Below, one piece after another: positions 1 through 12,624 of a stretch of DNA of 64,000 bases; position 1 is the first letter of the stretch, and every line of letters starts with the position of its first letter. The notes beneath the pieces are model-generated. The model made no database searches. It worked only from the letters and a program-made list of their open reading frames with translations, and was not told where the DNA came from. The DNA is from Prosopocoilus inquinatus (Eukaryota; Arthropoda; Insecta; Coleoptera; Lucanidae), in contig CM069872.1 in assembly GCA_036172665.1 (NCBI GenBank), forward strand, positions 23,681,001 to 23,745,000, written 5' to 3'. A program made the translations under genes and the position numbers.

Positions 1-72
1 TACTTGTTCATGCCAACGGAAATGACATTTATCTGAGTTGAGATGAGATTTGTTGCAAAAAGAGCACTCTTA
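1..72 (+). repeat. Truncated MITE, right half
   Basis: This stretch matches the right part of the complete MITE at 24711-24895. They share the segment around gccaacggaaatgac and the terminal tctgagttgagatgagattt. The left half lies outside the window, so no target duplication can be checked. The rest of 73-600 is AT-rich with no gene or repeat that I can recognise. Confidence 0.6.
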
Positions 73-607
73 TTGTAACATTGTAAAATGTGATGGAGTA
101 TCATCTTGTTAAATACCAAGCATCGAGTTGATACCACGGGTTTTTAATTTTGCTGTATTTGAGGATCTATTGAGTTATAGAGAAGATTTAAATAATAAAT
201 AATTGACCAATAAGTGTATTATTTTTTATTCCTACCAGACGTTTACTTTTTCTCTTGAACTGCATATGAGTACAATTTAGCAACTGTACGTTTTCTTGTG
301 CTCACTATCTGTTAAAAAAAAGGGTTAAACATGAAGTAATCTTAAAATTTGTAACGAAAGTTTTATTTCAAAGTGTGCGTGTGCTAGACATTCAAATTAT
401 TTGAATTAGCGGTATTAGTTGCGTATGGTTACCATGCTTTGACATGATTATTTTAAAAAGCAACGTAAGGATATGTTGCGTAATAAAATAATGTCCCTGT
501 ATATATCTTTTAGGATGATTAGATTATTGTTAGTTTTTACATTGTTATGATTTTATTAGGATGATTAGGTTGTTTTTAGATCTTTTTAATTGCTTTTAAA
601 TTGGTAG

Positions 608-650
608 CGTACTGAAGATGGCAGTTTAGCTGCCGAAATACGTATCTACG
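608..650 (+). ncRNA. Hammerhead ribozyme of Penelope-element tail type
   Basis: Read in order: stem I strand CGTA (608-611), core CTGAAGA (612-618), an unpaired T, stem II GGCAG/CTGCC closed by TTTAG, core GAAA (635-638), a self-complementary stem III ATACGTAT that includes the last core A, cleavage base C (646), and stem I strand TACG (647-650). All catalytic core positions CUGANGA...GAA are present. The same motif with a different but still paired stem I ends the GIY-YIG Penelope fragment at 32486-32530. I infer that this is the tail of a largely deleted Penelope-like element. Self-cleavage is not shown. The unpaired base next to stem II makes activity uncertain. Confidence 0.7.
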
Positions 651-662
651 GATATAAAATTA

Positions 663-1058
663 TTGTGGGCGGAGATTAATTTCAATTATCAAAACCATTG
701 TTTGCAAGTCGCAAAGCGAATTCTTCGTTACCTAAAAGGAACCATTAACAAAAAGTTAGTTTATATCCGAGATGGTAAGGGAGTTCTTGGCTACTTGGAC
801 GCTGATGACGCGGATGACCGGAAATCTTATTCTGGATATGCTTTTATCATGTCCGGAGCTACAATTTCATGGTGCTCCTGTAAGCAACGAACCGTTGTAT
901 TATCATTGACCAAGGCCGAATACATGAGTATCAGTGAAACTGCGAAAGTAGCCATAATCGGGCGGACGATGTTCTTAAACGGTATTCATGCATTTGCAAA
1001 TCCTTTTACGTTCTATAAGACAGCTTTGCTTGCTGCATTAATGCGTGGACTAAAATGA
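663..1058 (+). pseudogene. Ty1/copia pol fragment, RNase H region
   Basis: An open frame of about 130 codons matches the C-terminal RNase H region of copia polyproteins. It contains AKRILRYLKGT, a degenerate GYLDADDADDRKSYSGY (usually SDADWAGD), the GATISWCSCKQ block and the LTKAEYMSI segment. No reverse transcriptase, integrase or LTR is found next to it, and the frame decays after the AEY motif. It is a dead fragment directly after the hammerhead at 608-650. Family assignment is secure; the rest of the element is missing. Confidence 0.8.
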
Positions 1059-1798
1059 CAGGTGCGTTAGTATTTACTTCTTCAACATTTTCGCTATGTT
1101 TAGTAGTTCTCTTTTAGAGCGATCGCTTCCCTTCTTTCTATTTACAAAACTAGTTTCTCTAGATATTTGCGCAGAGTATTGTAGAGTATTATATCAGTTT
1201 ATAATAGTAGTCAACGTAGTCTACTTTTGGAAATTTCTTTTGAAATGCTCCTAAACATTAATCGAAAATAAATTCTTATCGTTAACTACATCACATGTAC
1301 AAAAATATGATATAATAAAAGCTTCTTGGATAGCTGTATACCATATTTAATAAAATAAATAGTCGTAAAATTTGACAATTCATGAATATATCATTAAATA
1401 ATTCAGTTAATTGCAGACATACATTTTCTTTGCACCACCTACTCTAATCTGATTTGTATTTGCTCATATTTTATAACTTGGCAGAACAATTTAGAATGAT
1501 CTTGTGTCACAGTACGGCCAACAACGACCATTCTCTAATTTGGTTTTTATTACGTTATCGTAATCCTGGGTTTCCGTACCTCCGGCATACGGCATCCGGC
1601 ATTCGAATCCTCTTCGTGATTGGTTGATTTAAAATTTCCGAACGTTGAAACTTTCAGAAATTTTAAATTACAGAAACCCAGCATGACAGTCAGAGTAAGC
1701 TCTTTTAAATTTGACATTTGACACATGATAAACAATTTATTTGATATTTTAATATTCCATGGTCCTCCAATTGGTTGCAAATCTAAAGATATTATTAC

Positions 1799-2074
1799 CT
1801 TTTTTACAATAGCCGGTAGAGGTTCAAGTATTACGATGGAATTATTGAATTGGGTGTTAATTTGAGTTTTATGCAACTTCAAACGCGCGAAAAGATGGCT
1901 CACCACAACAATCAAAGACCAGCGGGCCTCTTCGTCATCACCAGTATTCAGCAATTTTCTTAATACGCCCACTCGTAATAGATACGCGAATGCCAAATTT
2001 GCAGGTTCATGATAATGCAAATGTGCTATGAGTCCTCCTAGTTTTAAAGGCATTCCGTCACTATCAATGATGTC
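1799..2074 (-). CDS. DDX60: DDX60-like helicase, exon F (last visible exon)
   Basis: This exon encodes 92 codons beginning DIIDSDGMPLKLGGLIAHLH and continuing through HYHEPANLAFAYLL. This is the conserved block after the helicase core in DDX60 proteins, where GLVTHLHYHEP-like text is typical. The acceptor is a tttttag-type site just above 2074. The donor is AAG|GTAATAAT at 1799/1798. The exon starts and ends in phase 0, matching exon E. Open reading continues past the donor to about 1550, but that part no longer looks like the family, so I end the exon at the donor. The following exon was not found between 1 and 1798 and is probably outside the window. Confidence 0.85.
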
Positions 2075-2385
2075 CTAAAATTTTACAATTTTACTATCTT
2101 GTCCGATGAAAATTATTATAAAATGTATAATTATTTTTGCTACGGATTCTCAGGAACGTTGAGTAGTAAGTCAATAGGGGCATTCAACGGATGCAATCGA
2201 TTTACAATCAATTTATGATTACATACAGTTTAGCGTTCAACGTATATAAATTGATTTAACATCGATTGTGAAATTCTCAGTCGTAAAATTTTTTTGGATG
2301 TAAGTGCTATTCAAAATGGCGTCAAAGTGTCATGATTTTATTTTATAAGGGTGGCTATTAAAGTAAAATTAGACAAATTAAGTTC

Positions 2386-2560
2386 ATGTCATTAAGTGAC
2401 TTTTCTCGACTAACCGGTTACGAGGGGTTAGGCGAAAAATGAGTGACCACTGCATTTTCGTGACTTACCGGAAAGATGTTGATAAGACGTCACATATGTT
2501 TCAACGGTTACTATTTTCCTAACCCGGTCAGAGAGTTGTGTAACATTGCTGTCTCTCTCT
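2386..2560 (-). repeat. Partial MITE of the CTAACCGGTTACGA family
   Basis: This is a diverged copy of the element at 5233-5463. The shared blocks are cgactaaccggttacga, agtgaccactgcattttcgtgacttacc and taacccggtcagagagtt. Only part of the element is present. The following 2561-3990 holds no gene or recognisable repeat that I can support. Confidence 0.55.
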
Positions 2561-4004
2561 TATTCCGTGAGTTCTACACAGAACCGTGGTTCCGCGTGCT
2601 AACCTCAACTTGATTCAATCACAACTTTTTTTTTCTAATAGTTAAATACACAATTCATTGTTGGACTCACGATATAGAGAACACTGGTACGCTCACTCGC
2701 CGCCATTTTCAGTTGAAAATTTTGAGCAAGTTGAGTAGTTTGTATAAATTCGCTAGATGGTAGAACCGTATCGCGGACTCTTATTTTTATCAAATTCCGC
2801 AGCCGGTTCTTGTGGGGCTCTTGTTCTATATGGGCTTTTGTGGTAAACACAAAACACATGGGCAGAGATAAACAGAGGTAAACACTACGCAACAAACTGC
2901 TTTGAGGTTAGATACTGCATTTTAAATTTTAACTATGAATTTAAAGCGAAGTCGTCAGGTGTAGAAATTTTAATTTAAAGAGAGTATGTATTGGCGAATA
3001 ATTTAATTCGTTTCCTAATTTATTTACATTGCAGTGAAAATAGAAAGACTTCTCAGAGTTAATTTGTATTGAAGCAAGGAGATTTTAACAACATAAACAT
3101 GAACTCATCATAAGATTGCTAGCTAACCTAGAATATCCACCAATCCAAATGGCATTAAACTGACCGACGTACTGATTAAAATGTACTCAATATAACGAAT
3201 GGATATAAACTCATAAAAGTACCTATCTAGCAACATCAGCCTGTTTCCTTCAAGTTTGATGACCTTGCAAATTCATTCCATCGAAGCTGAAAATATCAAG
3301 TGTTATGTGAGAGGCACATAACCTTCTTTATATTGTTTCTAATTTAATAAACATATTGTTTAATCTGATTACATCCCTTATTCCAAGATTGCCGTAACAG
3401 TATTACTTGTCTTCATTTGCATCACAAGTTTGAAAAAGCCAATGAATAGTGAAGCAAATAGCGTCTTCGATTCATTTGCACTGGTTACAGTCGGAGTATT
3501 TGCATCTTGTAATAATGCAGGATGAAGATAGTCGTTGTGCGATCAATGCAAGTGAAACGAAAACATTAGTAGATATTTAAAACATCATTAAATTTTCAGT
3601 TAACCAGAATAAACTGCTGTCAAACCGCTCAGTAAATTTGGGTTACAGATGTAGACTTACGATACATACCATTATGAAATATTGTTAATTATAGGTTTTG
3701 GAAAGGCTTCAAGAATGAATCAAAATGCAGGTGTCACAATATTAAAGTAACATTTTGTGTGCTTGAAAGATTTTCAAGAAAAAAATCATTATTAAGTCAG
3801 TGGAAATGAAATCATTCGAAGAACACTGACAGATGATGCTATTCCTCAACTAAATGTATACTTGTACTGAACTAATGCTAATCTCACGTCTGCCCTTTCT
3901 TCCACCACTACCAAACAGATGCAAGAAACAAATAATACCAATAACCTCTGAAAGGTTTGTAAAAATCATAGCAAAACGTACTTGCTCGTAACGTTAGTAA
4001 ATAT

Positions 4005-4241
4005 GAACAGATAAAATAGCGACATCTTACTATCGCTTTTTGACCTGACATTGCAGTAGGATAGACAAATTGAAGCAGGATTTGCTCCTAATAAGTCCCC
4101 CATGCAAGGCGGCCATGCTTGCTGTCAAAGTATAATGAAAGTTTTTAGAAAAATTTTGTGCAGGGCTGAAACAGCTGTCCAGAGGCTGCTCGAGGTTTTC
4201 ACTGCAATCAAAAACGATTTGCACAAAATTTTTCTAAAAAA
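4005..4241 (-). mobile_element. Hammerhead retrozyme insertion, short, 11-bp target duplication
   Basis: This is a 237-bp insertion of the 312-bp hammerhead-repeat family, flanked by perfect direct copies of ttagtaaatat (3994-4004 and 4242-4252). It starts exactly at gaacagataaaatagcgac, the reverse complement of the fixed family end. It runs through part of a unit, then switches near 4161 to an inverted piece ending in gcacaaaatttttctaaaaa. The inverted piece keeps GAAA, the GTC cleavage triplet and the CAGAGGC stem strand. The CUGANGA core is lost, so this copy cannot be a complete ribozyme. The precise ends and duplication show one integration event. Confidence 0.82.
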
Positions 4242-4589
4242 TTAGTAAATATCTTTCTACATCTGTTTGATTGCTTGCTAAATTTGACACTCGCCGTTTA
4301 TTCTTTATTTCATTACACACCAACCAAAGTTCGCCATTAATACACACGTAAATACTGAACATACGTCGCCTACAACCGTGCTTAAACACGTAATACAACC
4401 TACAGGAGTACATTAATGACGTTTAGTGACAGTCCTTCATACATTGGTGTCGTCCAGCGGTAAAATTTAAATCACGTAACTAGGCACTACTTTTGACTTC
4501 CTCGTTTTGTATGGGGAAGATAGGCAAGTGCGCGTACCAGTGTTCTGTATATCGTGGTTGGACTGTTGTCAAATTTTAAAATGCAACGG

Positions 4590-5463
4590 TTAGAAAGCCT
4601 GTAACCGTAACCGTTTAGTTTTGGCGAATTTTACTAACCGTGACGTATTCTCGTGACCATAACGTCACTACTGCTAACCATGCTATTCGTAACCGGTTAG
4701 TGGCGAAAAATACCTTATAACATATGCCAAAATGTGACACTTCAAATCAGACAGATCAACCTATGTTGTCAACTCTGAACTTTAAGAAATATCCGTTTTT
4801 ATAATAATAATACAATAAAATAGTAATACAAGTCAATTTGTTATGTAAATAATTAATTATTTTATGTCAAAATGGTGAAAATTGTAAAACGCGACATGAA
4901 AATTGCTATACAAAAAGCATTTGTAAGGTACCAAACGGACAGGCCAGATTTGGAGAAAATGGAAATAATTGAAAGATTAGAGGAAATTTTTGCATTGTGT
5001 TCAATATTTTAAATTTGTAACCGTATTTTTCAATCAAAAATTCTTATTGTAGATGTCAGATAAGTGTATAGGGACGAAAAACGAGACGAATTGGAAAGTT
5101 CTTCTTTTGGCAAATGCACTGCTACGGACAAATTTTTAAATCATATGTTTAGAAAAAATTTGCAACTATTAATTAGGCAATATAATTTGACAAATGAAAC
5201 TCCTGGTGACGAAAAGAAAAAATTGCAATATTAAGGTATTTTTCACGACTAACCGGTTACGAATAGCATGGTTAGCAGTAGTGACGTTATGGTCACGAGA
5301 ATACGTCACGTCAGGGTTAGTAAGATTAACTCTCTGACCGGGTTAAGAAAATAGTTACCGCAGTAACATATATGACGTCATATCAACAGTTATCGGTAAG
5401 TCACGAAAATGCAGTGGTCACTTATTTCGCCTAACCACTCGTAACCGGTCGTGAAAAAACACA
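4590..5463. repeat. Inverted pair of MITEs with CTAACCGGTTACGA ends
   Basis: At 5233-5463 there is a 230-bp element with terminal inverted repeats of about 28 bp, ggtatttttcacgactaacc against its counterpart ending at 5463. A partial inverted copy lies at 4590-4735, with the shared gaatagcatggttagcagta and gtcacgagaatacgtcac blocks. The intervening 4736-5226 has short open stretches, one starting at the ATG near 4872 (about 46 codons), that I do not recognise. They may be remains of a larger element whose ends are these repeats. Confidence 0.55.
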
Positions 5464-6928
5464 AACATGAGCGATCGCCTGTTTCATACGACTTTCAGAT
5501 ACCCAGATACACGCCATGCGCCAGTCGTAGAGTCATAGGTATTTATGACATATTTGCTCCTGAATAATTTCAACTTTACAATTGGCTTAAAACGAAAAGA
5601 GATTTGTTCGTGAATTGGGTAAAATGGACAACTCTGTGGTAAACCGGTCATTATCGTTGATGATTGTTGCAAATTGTCTATTGCAGAATACTTTTAATTT
5701 AAGCCAATTTTTAATAATTGTTCTTTGGTTTTTGAAATAATTGAAAATTTTAAGGTTGACTTTAATAATTTTTAACTGTCAGATACTTGACATTGTGTGA
5801 GACGAAGGAAATTTTCCAAGTATGTACCGATCTAAATTTTTGAAATATTTGAAGACATTTTTGAATTTTGAGTATTTAACTTCCATGATATTTTTGTTGT
5901 TTAACTTCTGCTTATTACTGAATTGTTGTCCTGGACTCGTTCACCTTTTTAAGACTGAAGCTACTTGTGGTTGCATTGGTGTATTTAATTTAGTTAACGC
6001 TTAAGGATGTCTATTTGATCTATCCTTCTATCGTCATCTGACGTGGTTTTTCTGTTATTTTGTGAATTCTCTTTTTTTGTCCACAACGTCTCTCTAAATT
6101 TACGAGCTGACCGCTGGTATTATGCAGTGCCCGCCTGTGACGGGGAATTTGGTGTACTCAGGTAAGATCTGTCCATTCTATGTAGACCATCGCATGATTA
6201 GCAACTGACCACGAGTGCGAGTGTAACCATAGCAGTTGGCCCCCTACGTGATTTACACGTGCCACGGCAATAAAAGAAATCAACGTGACGCGGTTTCAAT
6301 TGAGAGCGAATTCAATTAATTATCCACTATTTCCTCGGGACGACACTTCTCGTTTTCGAAATGCTTCAGTGCTGTTTCAAGTGAGGTGACAAGTGGCAGT
6401 TTTGCAAAATACAACCATAAATTTAAAAAGTGAAGTCAATGAATTTTTGACAAATTTATTTTTAGTGATACCACCAATATATCATCCTGACATGGCCTAC
6501 TTTAAGTCTGAAAAGATCCTGAACGAAAAATAATCACTAAATATGCACTAACAAAACTGCAATAGCACTTTGATTTAGCTTATTGGATTCGTATCCCGGA
6601 AATAGAGAATTATACCTTTCCCATTTAATATGATACCAAAACAAAATACTATTTGGATCTCTCTTTGCCCTGGGGACAATGAAATCGGTCACTTAATTGA
6701 TTGACAAATATTACACTATCAGGCCCGACCTTTTCATCTGTAATTAACTTTAACCGTAGAATTAATTCCTGTAGAAATAATTGTCTCTATAATTGTAACC
6801 ATGGGAATAAATCAATGATTAAAGTTAATGAGATATGAAATACCGGTCCTATCACAAATAAAATAACAATGAAAACGAAATTTTGTAAAACAGTGAAATT
6901 CAGAAATTCCAATAGATCATATTCGTAC
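5464..6928. other. Intron sequence without recognised features
   Basis: This is intron of the DDX60-like gene. I examined both strands and found only short open frames without family resemblance, and no inverted repeats of note. Confidence 0.5.
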
Positions 6929-7143
6929 CTGCAATAATAAGAGTTGTGAGGCAAAACCAACAAAATGTTTAATTTGGTCTGCCAAGTTTGGCGTGGACTG
7001 AAAAATTAAGCTGTTCTGTAACAAAGTCAATACCCGCGAAAGAGTGACTCTTGCTGCTTCTTCGCTTTTGGAATTATTATCGGTAACTGTATTTACCAAT
7101 AGCAATAATCTTAGAACTAAAGTTACACTAATCGGGTAATTTC
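6929..7143 (-). CDS. DDX60: DDX60-like helicase, exon E
   Basis: The exon is 215 nt. Two bases complete the glycine codon split with exon D, then 71 codons follow, from NYPISVTLVLRLLLLVNTVT to the segment ending LLLLQ. DDX60 and other Ski2-type proteins have a similar FPL...TLVLRLLxL segment just after motif VI, so the order fits. The acceptor is ttttgttttag at 7144. The donor is CAG|GTACGA at 6929/6928. It ends in phase 0, as exon F requires. No stop lies within the exon. The assignment rests on both family resemblance and splice phase. Confidence 0.85.
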
Positions 7144-7456
7144 CTAAAACAAAAACAAAATTTCAAACAAAAGAAAAACAGAAAAACTAATAGAATAAAA
7201 GTACATAACCATTTCCTGGAAAGGCAAACTAAAATAAAATAATACAACAGTAAATAAACTGAACGTGCAGGATGTTTTTTTTTTTTGTTTCGGTAGAATA
7301 AAAACAGTAACAGGTACATCACACATTCAGGTATATTATAGTGAAACTTGGATCTCTCTTAATACCAGATTATTGGTACATAAAAGACAAAATAGTGAAA
7401 TGTGAATTATGGTGAAACATTAGTTACCTGATTTTGAAAACAACTAAACCATTGTA

Positions 7457-7581
7457 ATTGACTGTATTTAACCAAAAATATTTATTAAATTTGGCTTTTG
7501 GTTGATCCAAGAAAAAAATACATTGAATCAATCAAAAAAGCCAAATTTAACAAATATTTTTGGTTAAATACAATCAATCTT
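7457..7581. repeat. Short palindromic MITE
   Basis: Two arms of about 52 bp face each other around a loop of about 20 bp. The left arm contains tgtatttaaccaaaaatatt and the right arm aatatttttggttaaataca. This is a hairpin of the kind left by small non-autonomous DNA transposons. The family was not identified. Confidence 0.65.
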
Positions 7582-9580
7582 TCATAAACGATTAGCAAAA
7601 ATGTTAAATTTCAATTTTCTGTATTTATTTACCCAATGTACAGGGTGATTCTTTAATAAACCGGCAAGTAATAATCCATAGCAGAGTGGGAATTACAGAT
7701 TATGGTGAAGCTTGTAGAAACATTTTGCGCCCTTTAGTTTTCGAAAAATAATTAATCAAAAATTTTACCCAAATCCACGATATTGCACTGTGTAAGAACC
7801 AGCCGTCAAATGATGGATATAAATACATTCATAAAAGCTTTTATTGTTTTATGGCTGCAACACCGATGAATTAGACTCGAACTTGACCTTAAAAGGAATC
7901 CAATCTAACGAGCAGAAAGAGATGCAGAAAACATTGACGATATTGTTTATAAATGTATGTAATCACCTATAGTAAATTATTTAGTATAAAAATAAGGATA
8001 AATTGTAATTTGAATACTATTTGATTCAAATAGGTTTTTTCGGCCTCCGTCTAAAATTACTGATTTTTCATTCGTTCAAATTGTCCTGAAAATAGTCATT
8101 TGCATGCCTAGGCAGGAAAATAAAAACAGGGATTTTGCATGAACGATTTTTACATTGACAGCGCTAAGTGACATTGAAATGTCAAATTAAACTTCACAAA
8201 TCGAAGAAAAAATATTATTTCAGTATTTTTACTATTTTATAGCTAAAATTTTCTATTTTTGTAAATAAATTCATGTAATTCAGTACTAAATTGTACGGCT
8301 AACATAAAAAAGACAAATTTCCTAACCGACGCTATTTTGACAATAATAATTGTTCTATTTTAAAAACTTTGTTGTCCTAAAAAAATTTTGCATTACGCGT
8401 CTCAGAAACTTTTTTGCGAGTATTCGCACTTGTGGGGCCTCGTAAAACCCCACAAACAAACCGTGCTCGTACTCCTAAAAGTACAGTTTCTGGCCTAATG
8501 ATACAAATAACTATTGTAATGTAGCGACAGTGTTACTAAATTCAATTAGAGGATAGACTGATATCCGTCCGTACACAGGTCGAAGAGGGTGGTCAGGGAA
8601 GACAACCATCCTAGTCGGGCGCTTCGCATTTCATTTCATAGTTAATCACACAATAAATAAATTTCGCTTTTAATTGTTGGATTATTTCTCAACATATCAC
8701 AGTAAAAATACCCTTAAGTAAATTTATAAATGCGCAACAAAGAACCGTGTATTGCGTGAAAGTATTAACAGAATGAGAGAACGTATTTAATGAAAAGCAA
8801 ATTTTATTATTATTGTTACGATTTCACAAAAGAACGTAATAGCCATCGACATTACGTCACCGTTGGTAATGTTCGTTACATTATAAAGACCAGGCGGTTG
8901 TAAATCGTCACTCCTGTTGCAGTAAGCACAATTTTGATTGACTTCGGTGATTGCGTTATTGAAAGCCCTGCAAATCTAATTCGTATTTTATCTGTACGAT
9001 CTGAAAATCGCAGTTGATTAAACACTTTACAGTATTCCCTGTGTTAAATAAGGTTCACGAACAGCGTTAATAGTTTTATTGTTTTGGAAAAAAAAACAAT
9101 AAAACAATAAAACACGATATAATAAAACTTAAAGTTGCGACAACTGTATTTTAATCTACACACAGTGGCGTAACGTGCTCTTTGGGGTCCTTTTTAATTA
9201 AAATTTTTTTAATTGAAAAAAATTTTAACATTTTTCTCATAATAATCTATAATTTACATTCTCTCAAAGGTTTTTTTTTCGCGGTTTATTTAAGAATCAA
9301 CCTGTTGTGTAGTTAAGTGAATAACCGATTCATTAATTGTCATTCAAATCTCAGTAAAAAAAAGACATTGCTAAGATGGTCATCTCATTATTAAGATAAG
9401 TAGTGTTGTTTTCTATAATAAGTACTTAAATAATAAAATTAGCCTTGAAGTACAAGAAAAAAAATTTACAAAGTTTCCAATTTTTTACCCTCCGTGTAAG
9501 TGACAAAAATATATTTATTTGTATATCACATTTAAGAAAACTAATTATCATTTAAAAATTTACAATCTCTTTCTGTAAAT
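7582..9580. other. Intron sequence with few recognisable features
   Basis: There is a lone foldback-type terminus (tacagggtgattcttt) at about 7640 and a small A/T-rich self-complementary run at 9078-9112. Otherwise I found nothing I can support on either strand. Confidence 0.45.
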
Positions 9581-10011
9581 ATACAGAATATATATCTCCA
9601 AGTTGAGTGGCCTATTAAAAGTTCTCGAGGAAAGGAACATACAAATATTCTGAAAATTAACACACTTCCCTAGGAGGAAGCGATCTTTCAAACTAAAATA
9701 TTTCCAGTTTTATATCACGTCCGGTTATACCGGAAGCCGCCATTAACTTTCTTATTTTAAATGGAATGCTACTGAAATGCTTATTGCAAATTCTGATTCT
9801 ACCCGTTATTCCAAGTAAAAGTTGTTAAGGCTTCGCTATACTTAAATGTAACGGTTTTTGAAATAGCTAATTTCTAAGAAAAAATTATTTGGGTGACCTT
9901 TCACTTAAGAGAATGTATTTCCGACACTTTCAAATTTCAACATTCAAATTGCCTGTCATTTGAAAGAATAATGTTCAGCATTTCAAATCATATCCTAATT
10001 ATTATTAGTTG

Positions 10012-10300
10012 CATAGCCGAGTTGGTTGAGCGCTCTGACAAAGCGTTTGACGCTGGGCCGGGCAAGTATTAGGCGAGAATTCGAATCTCTTCCTGGTGCA
10101 TATGCATTCTATGTGAGAGACAGAGTACTTATGTCCTCAAATTGGGTTTTCTGCGTTTCCCCAGTTTGCAAGGCGAATGCCGAAGGAGAAATAACAACTG
10201 TAAGACGGCCGCAGCCGCAAACGGCAATAAGAGTAACTAGCCACGCGCCTTCCCAACAAGCTGAGAAAGCTTGGAGTTAGAATGGTACGAAAAAAAATTA
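10012..10300 (+). repeat. tRNA-derived SINE
   Basis: The head has RNA polymerase III promoter boxes: box A tagccgagttggttgagcg and box B gagaattcgaatctc. The tail region matches a second copy at 27310-27570, with ggcgaatgccgaaggagaaa-like and gccgcaaacggcaat blocks and the same end aatggtac. It sits only in the left arm of the giant palindrome, so it inserted after the palindrome formed. It is not a functional tRNA gene because no cloverleaf follows the head. Confidence 0.78.
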
Positions 10301-12624
10301 TTGAAATATTCACGAGATGGTCAAAATATGGTGTCGAACCTTGTTCTGTTTAACTGCTCAAAACTCAGTTTTCGTAAATGGAACAGCCACCATGTTTTTA
10401 CATCATGGTATACAGAATCAAATTCTACATCGATTAGTTATAGCATTCCCTAAACCTATTTCTATTAGTTTTCTTGTTATCAATTAGTGTTTCTTGCAGT
10501 GGCATATTCTGGTAAAATGATGGTGATATTTCGCAGTAAGTGTCGACAAAACAAAAAGATTTATTAAGTTATATTATATTACAGATATTACAAATAAAAA
10601 ACCAAGAAATTGACAAAATTAACAAAACAAATATAAAGGAACCTTAATATTTAATCATCACGGACTACGACACGAAGGTATTTTTGTGCAAAATTTCTAC
10701 AAGTGGGAGAGATAGGTTACCATTGTAAATATTTATTAGTTGATTTGACTCTTGTCTCAGTTATTTGCAAGTTTTATACAGTATTTACGATCGTGTCGTA
10801 CTAGTCTAAGATCCCACTGCAATTTTTCTACGTTCGTCTGTTATTTTAACGAAACACGATTCTAATGCAAGATTACACATAGAGGAACACAACGCGACCG
10901 GGTTGCCTTGCAAAATCTTGTTTTCAACGTTTTTTTTTTTTTTTGGTTGCTGCCTCTCAGCCTGCCGCAAGTCACTTGCAGCCAGGTGTAAAATGGACCA
11001 CTTTCGTCGATCATCTACGTTAATTGCGTATGGAAAGAAATGTTATACCAAATTGGAATTAAATTTGCCCTCTGCACGATAGTTTGGTTGCCTGTGCAAA
11101 AGCTGCCGCAACTGAAGGTTGCCATCATTTATGGTCTCACTGCAACTTGACATTTCTCGGAGTCTTTGTAGCAAAAGTGCGAGGTTTGCGCGCAAGAAGT
11201 ACTTTCAAGGTGCCGAGGACTGTAAGTATACGATGTTAATATTATATATAAATAAAGACTTTCAAAGAAATTGCTATAATTATTCAGTACTATCAGTTTG
11301 AATTTTTTTATTATATTTAGTGGCCTGTGCCTTTTTATACAGGCCATATGCCACTAAACATAATTAAAAATTTCAAATTGATAGAACTGTATAATTATAG
11401 TAATTAAGACAGTCTTTATTTATATACATTATTAACATCGTATACTTACAGTCCTCGGCACCTAAAATGTACTTCTTGCGCGCAAACCTCGCACTTTTGC
11501 TATGAAGCCTCAGAGAAATGTCAAGTTGCAGCGAGACCATAAATGCTGGCAACCTTCAGTTGCGGCAGCTTTTGCGCAGGCAACCAAACTCTGTCGTGCA
11601 GAGGGCAAATTTACCTCTAATTTGGTATAAAATTTCTTTCCATATGCCATGAACGTAGATGATCGACGAAAGAGGTAACTTGGTACCTCTTACAACTGGT
11701 TGCAAGTGACTTGCGACAGGCTGAGAGGCGGCAATCAAGTTTTTTCGAGTTCTTCAGATCGTTCTTCACTTAATGGCACCTTATTCAACGCCCTAACAAA
11801 TAAACGAAATTATTGGAAAAAAAAAACTGTTGAAAGTTCGCCAATTAAAGGTACTTGCGGCAATATTTTTTAAGGCAACCCGCTCGCGTTGTGTTCTTCT
11901 ACTTGTAATCTTTCATTAAAATCGTGTTTCGTTAAAATAACAGATGAACGTAGAAAAGTTGCGGTGGGATCTCATACTATATAGACTTTAGAATAATAAA
12001 TAAAACCGTTTAATTATTTTTACCACTTTACCGATTGTAAGTTTTGCTTTTGCTTTTTTAAACAAAAATGTTAGCCTGACACAGAAAATTGTTTTTGAAA
12101 GTAGGTATACTTATTTTTTTAAAACCCTTGTTTATGAAAATAGTAGTAAATATAAAGATACGTATTTACCCATGGCTCTATTCCAAGATATAGGCAAAAT
12201 AATGTTATGGTTAGCAATTATTTATTTCTTAAAAAAAATAGGACTCAATATCTGCTTCTTTTCTTTTTCAAAGTTAGATACGAATAACTGTATTAATGCC
12301 ACTAATTAACGGAATAAAATAAACAATTATTAATGACAAGAAAACTAATGGAAACAGATATAGGGAATGCTACTTCTAATCGATGTAGAATTTGCTTCTG
12401 CATCTGATGCAAAAGTATGTAGGGTGTTCCATTTACGAAAACTGAGTTTTGGGCAGTTAAACAGAACAAGGTCCGACACCACATTTTGACCACCCTGTGA
12501 ATTTTTCAATGATAACTAGGATGTGATTTGAAAAGCTGAAATTATTTTTTTTAAACGACAGGCATCTTGAATCTTGAAATTTGAAAGTGTCGTAAATACA
12601 TTCACTTAAGGGGCCGTTTGACAA

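Noticed and set aside
1550..1798. Extension of helicase exon F to 1550
   Set aside because: Open reading continues, but the text loses family character right at a good donor site (GTAATA), and ending there keeps phase 0.
7128..7326. Small protein frames rich in F, L and K
   Set aside because: Low-complexity AT-rich sequence in an intron, overlapping exon E on the same strand in other frames.
8814..9137. LTR with TGTTACG start and GCGACA end
   Set aside because: No flanking duplication, no partner copy and no clear promoter or polyadenylation order.
10018..10100. tRNA gene (box A and box B visible)
   Set aside because: No acceptor stem or full cloverleaf. The sequence continues as a SINE body shared with 27310-27570.
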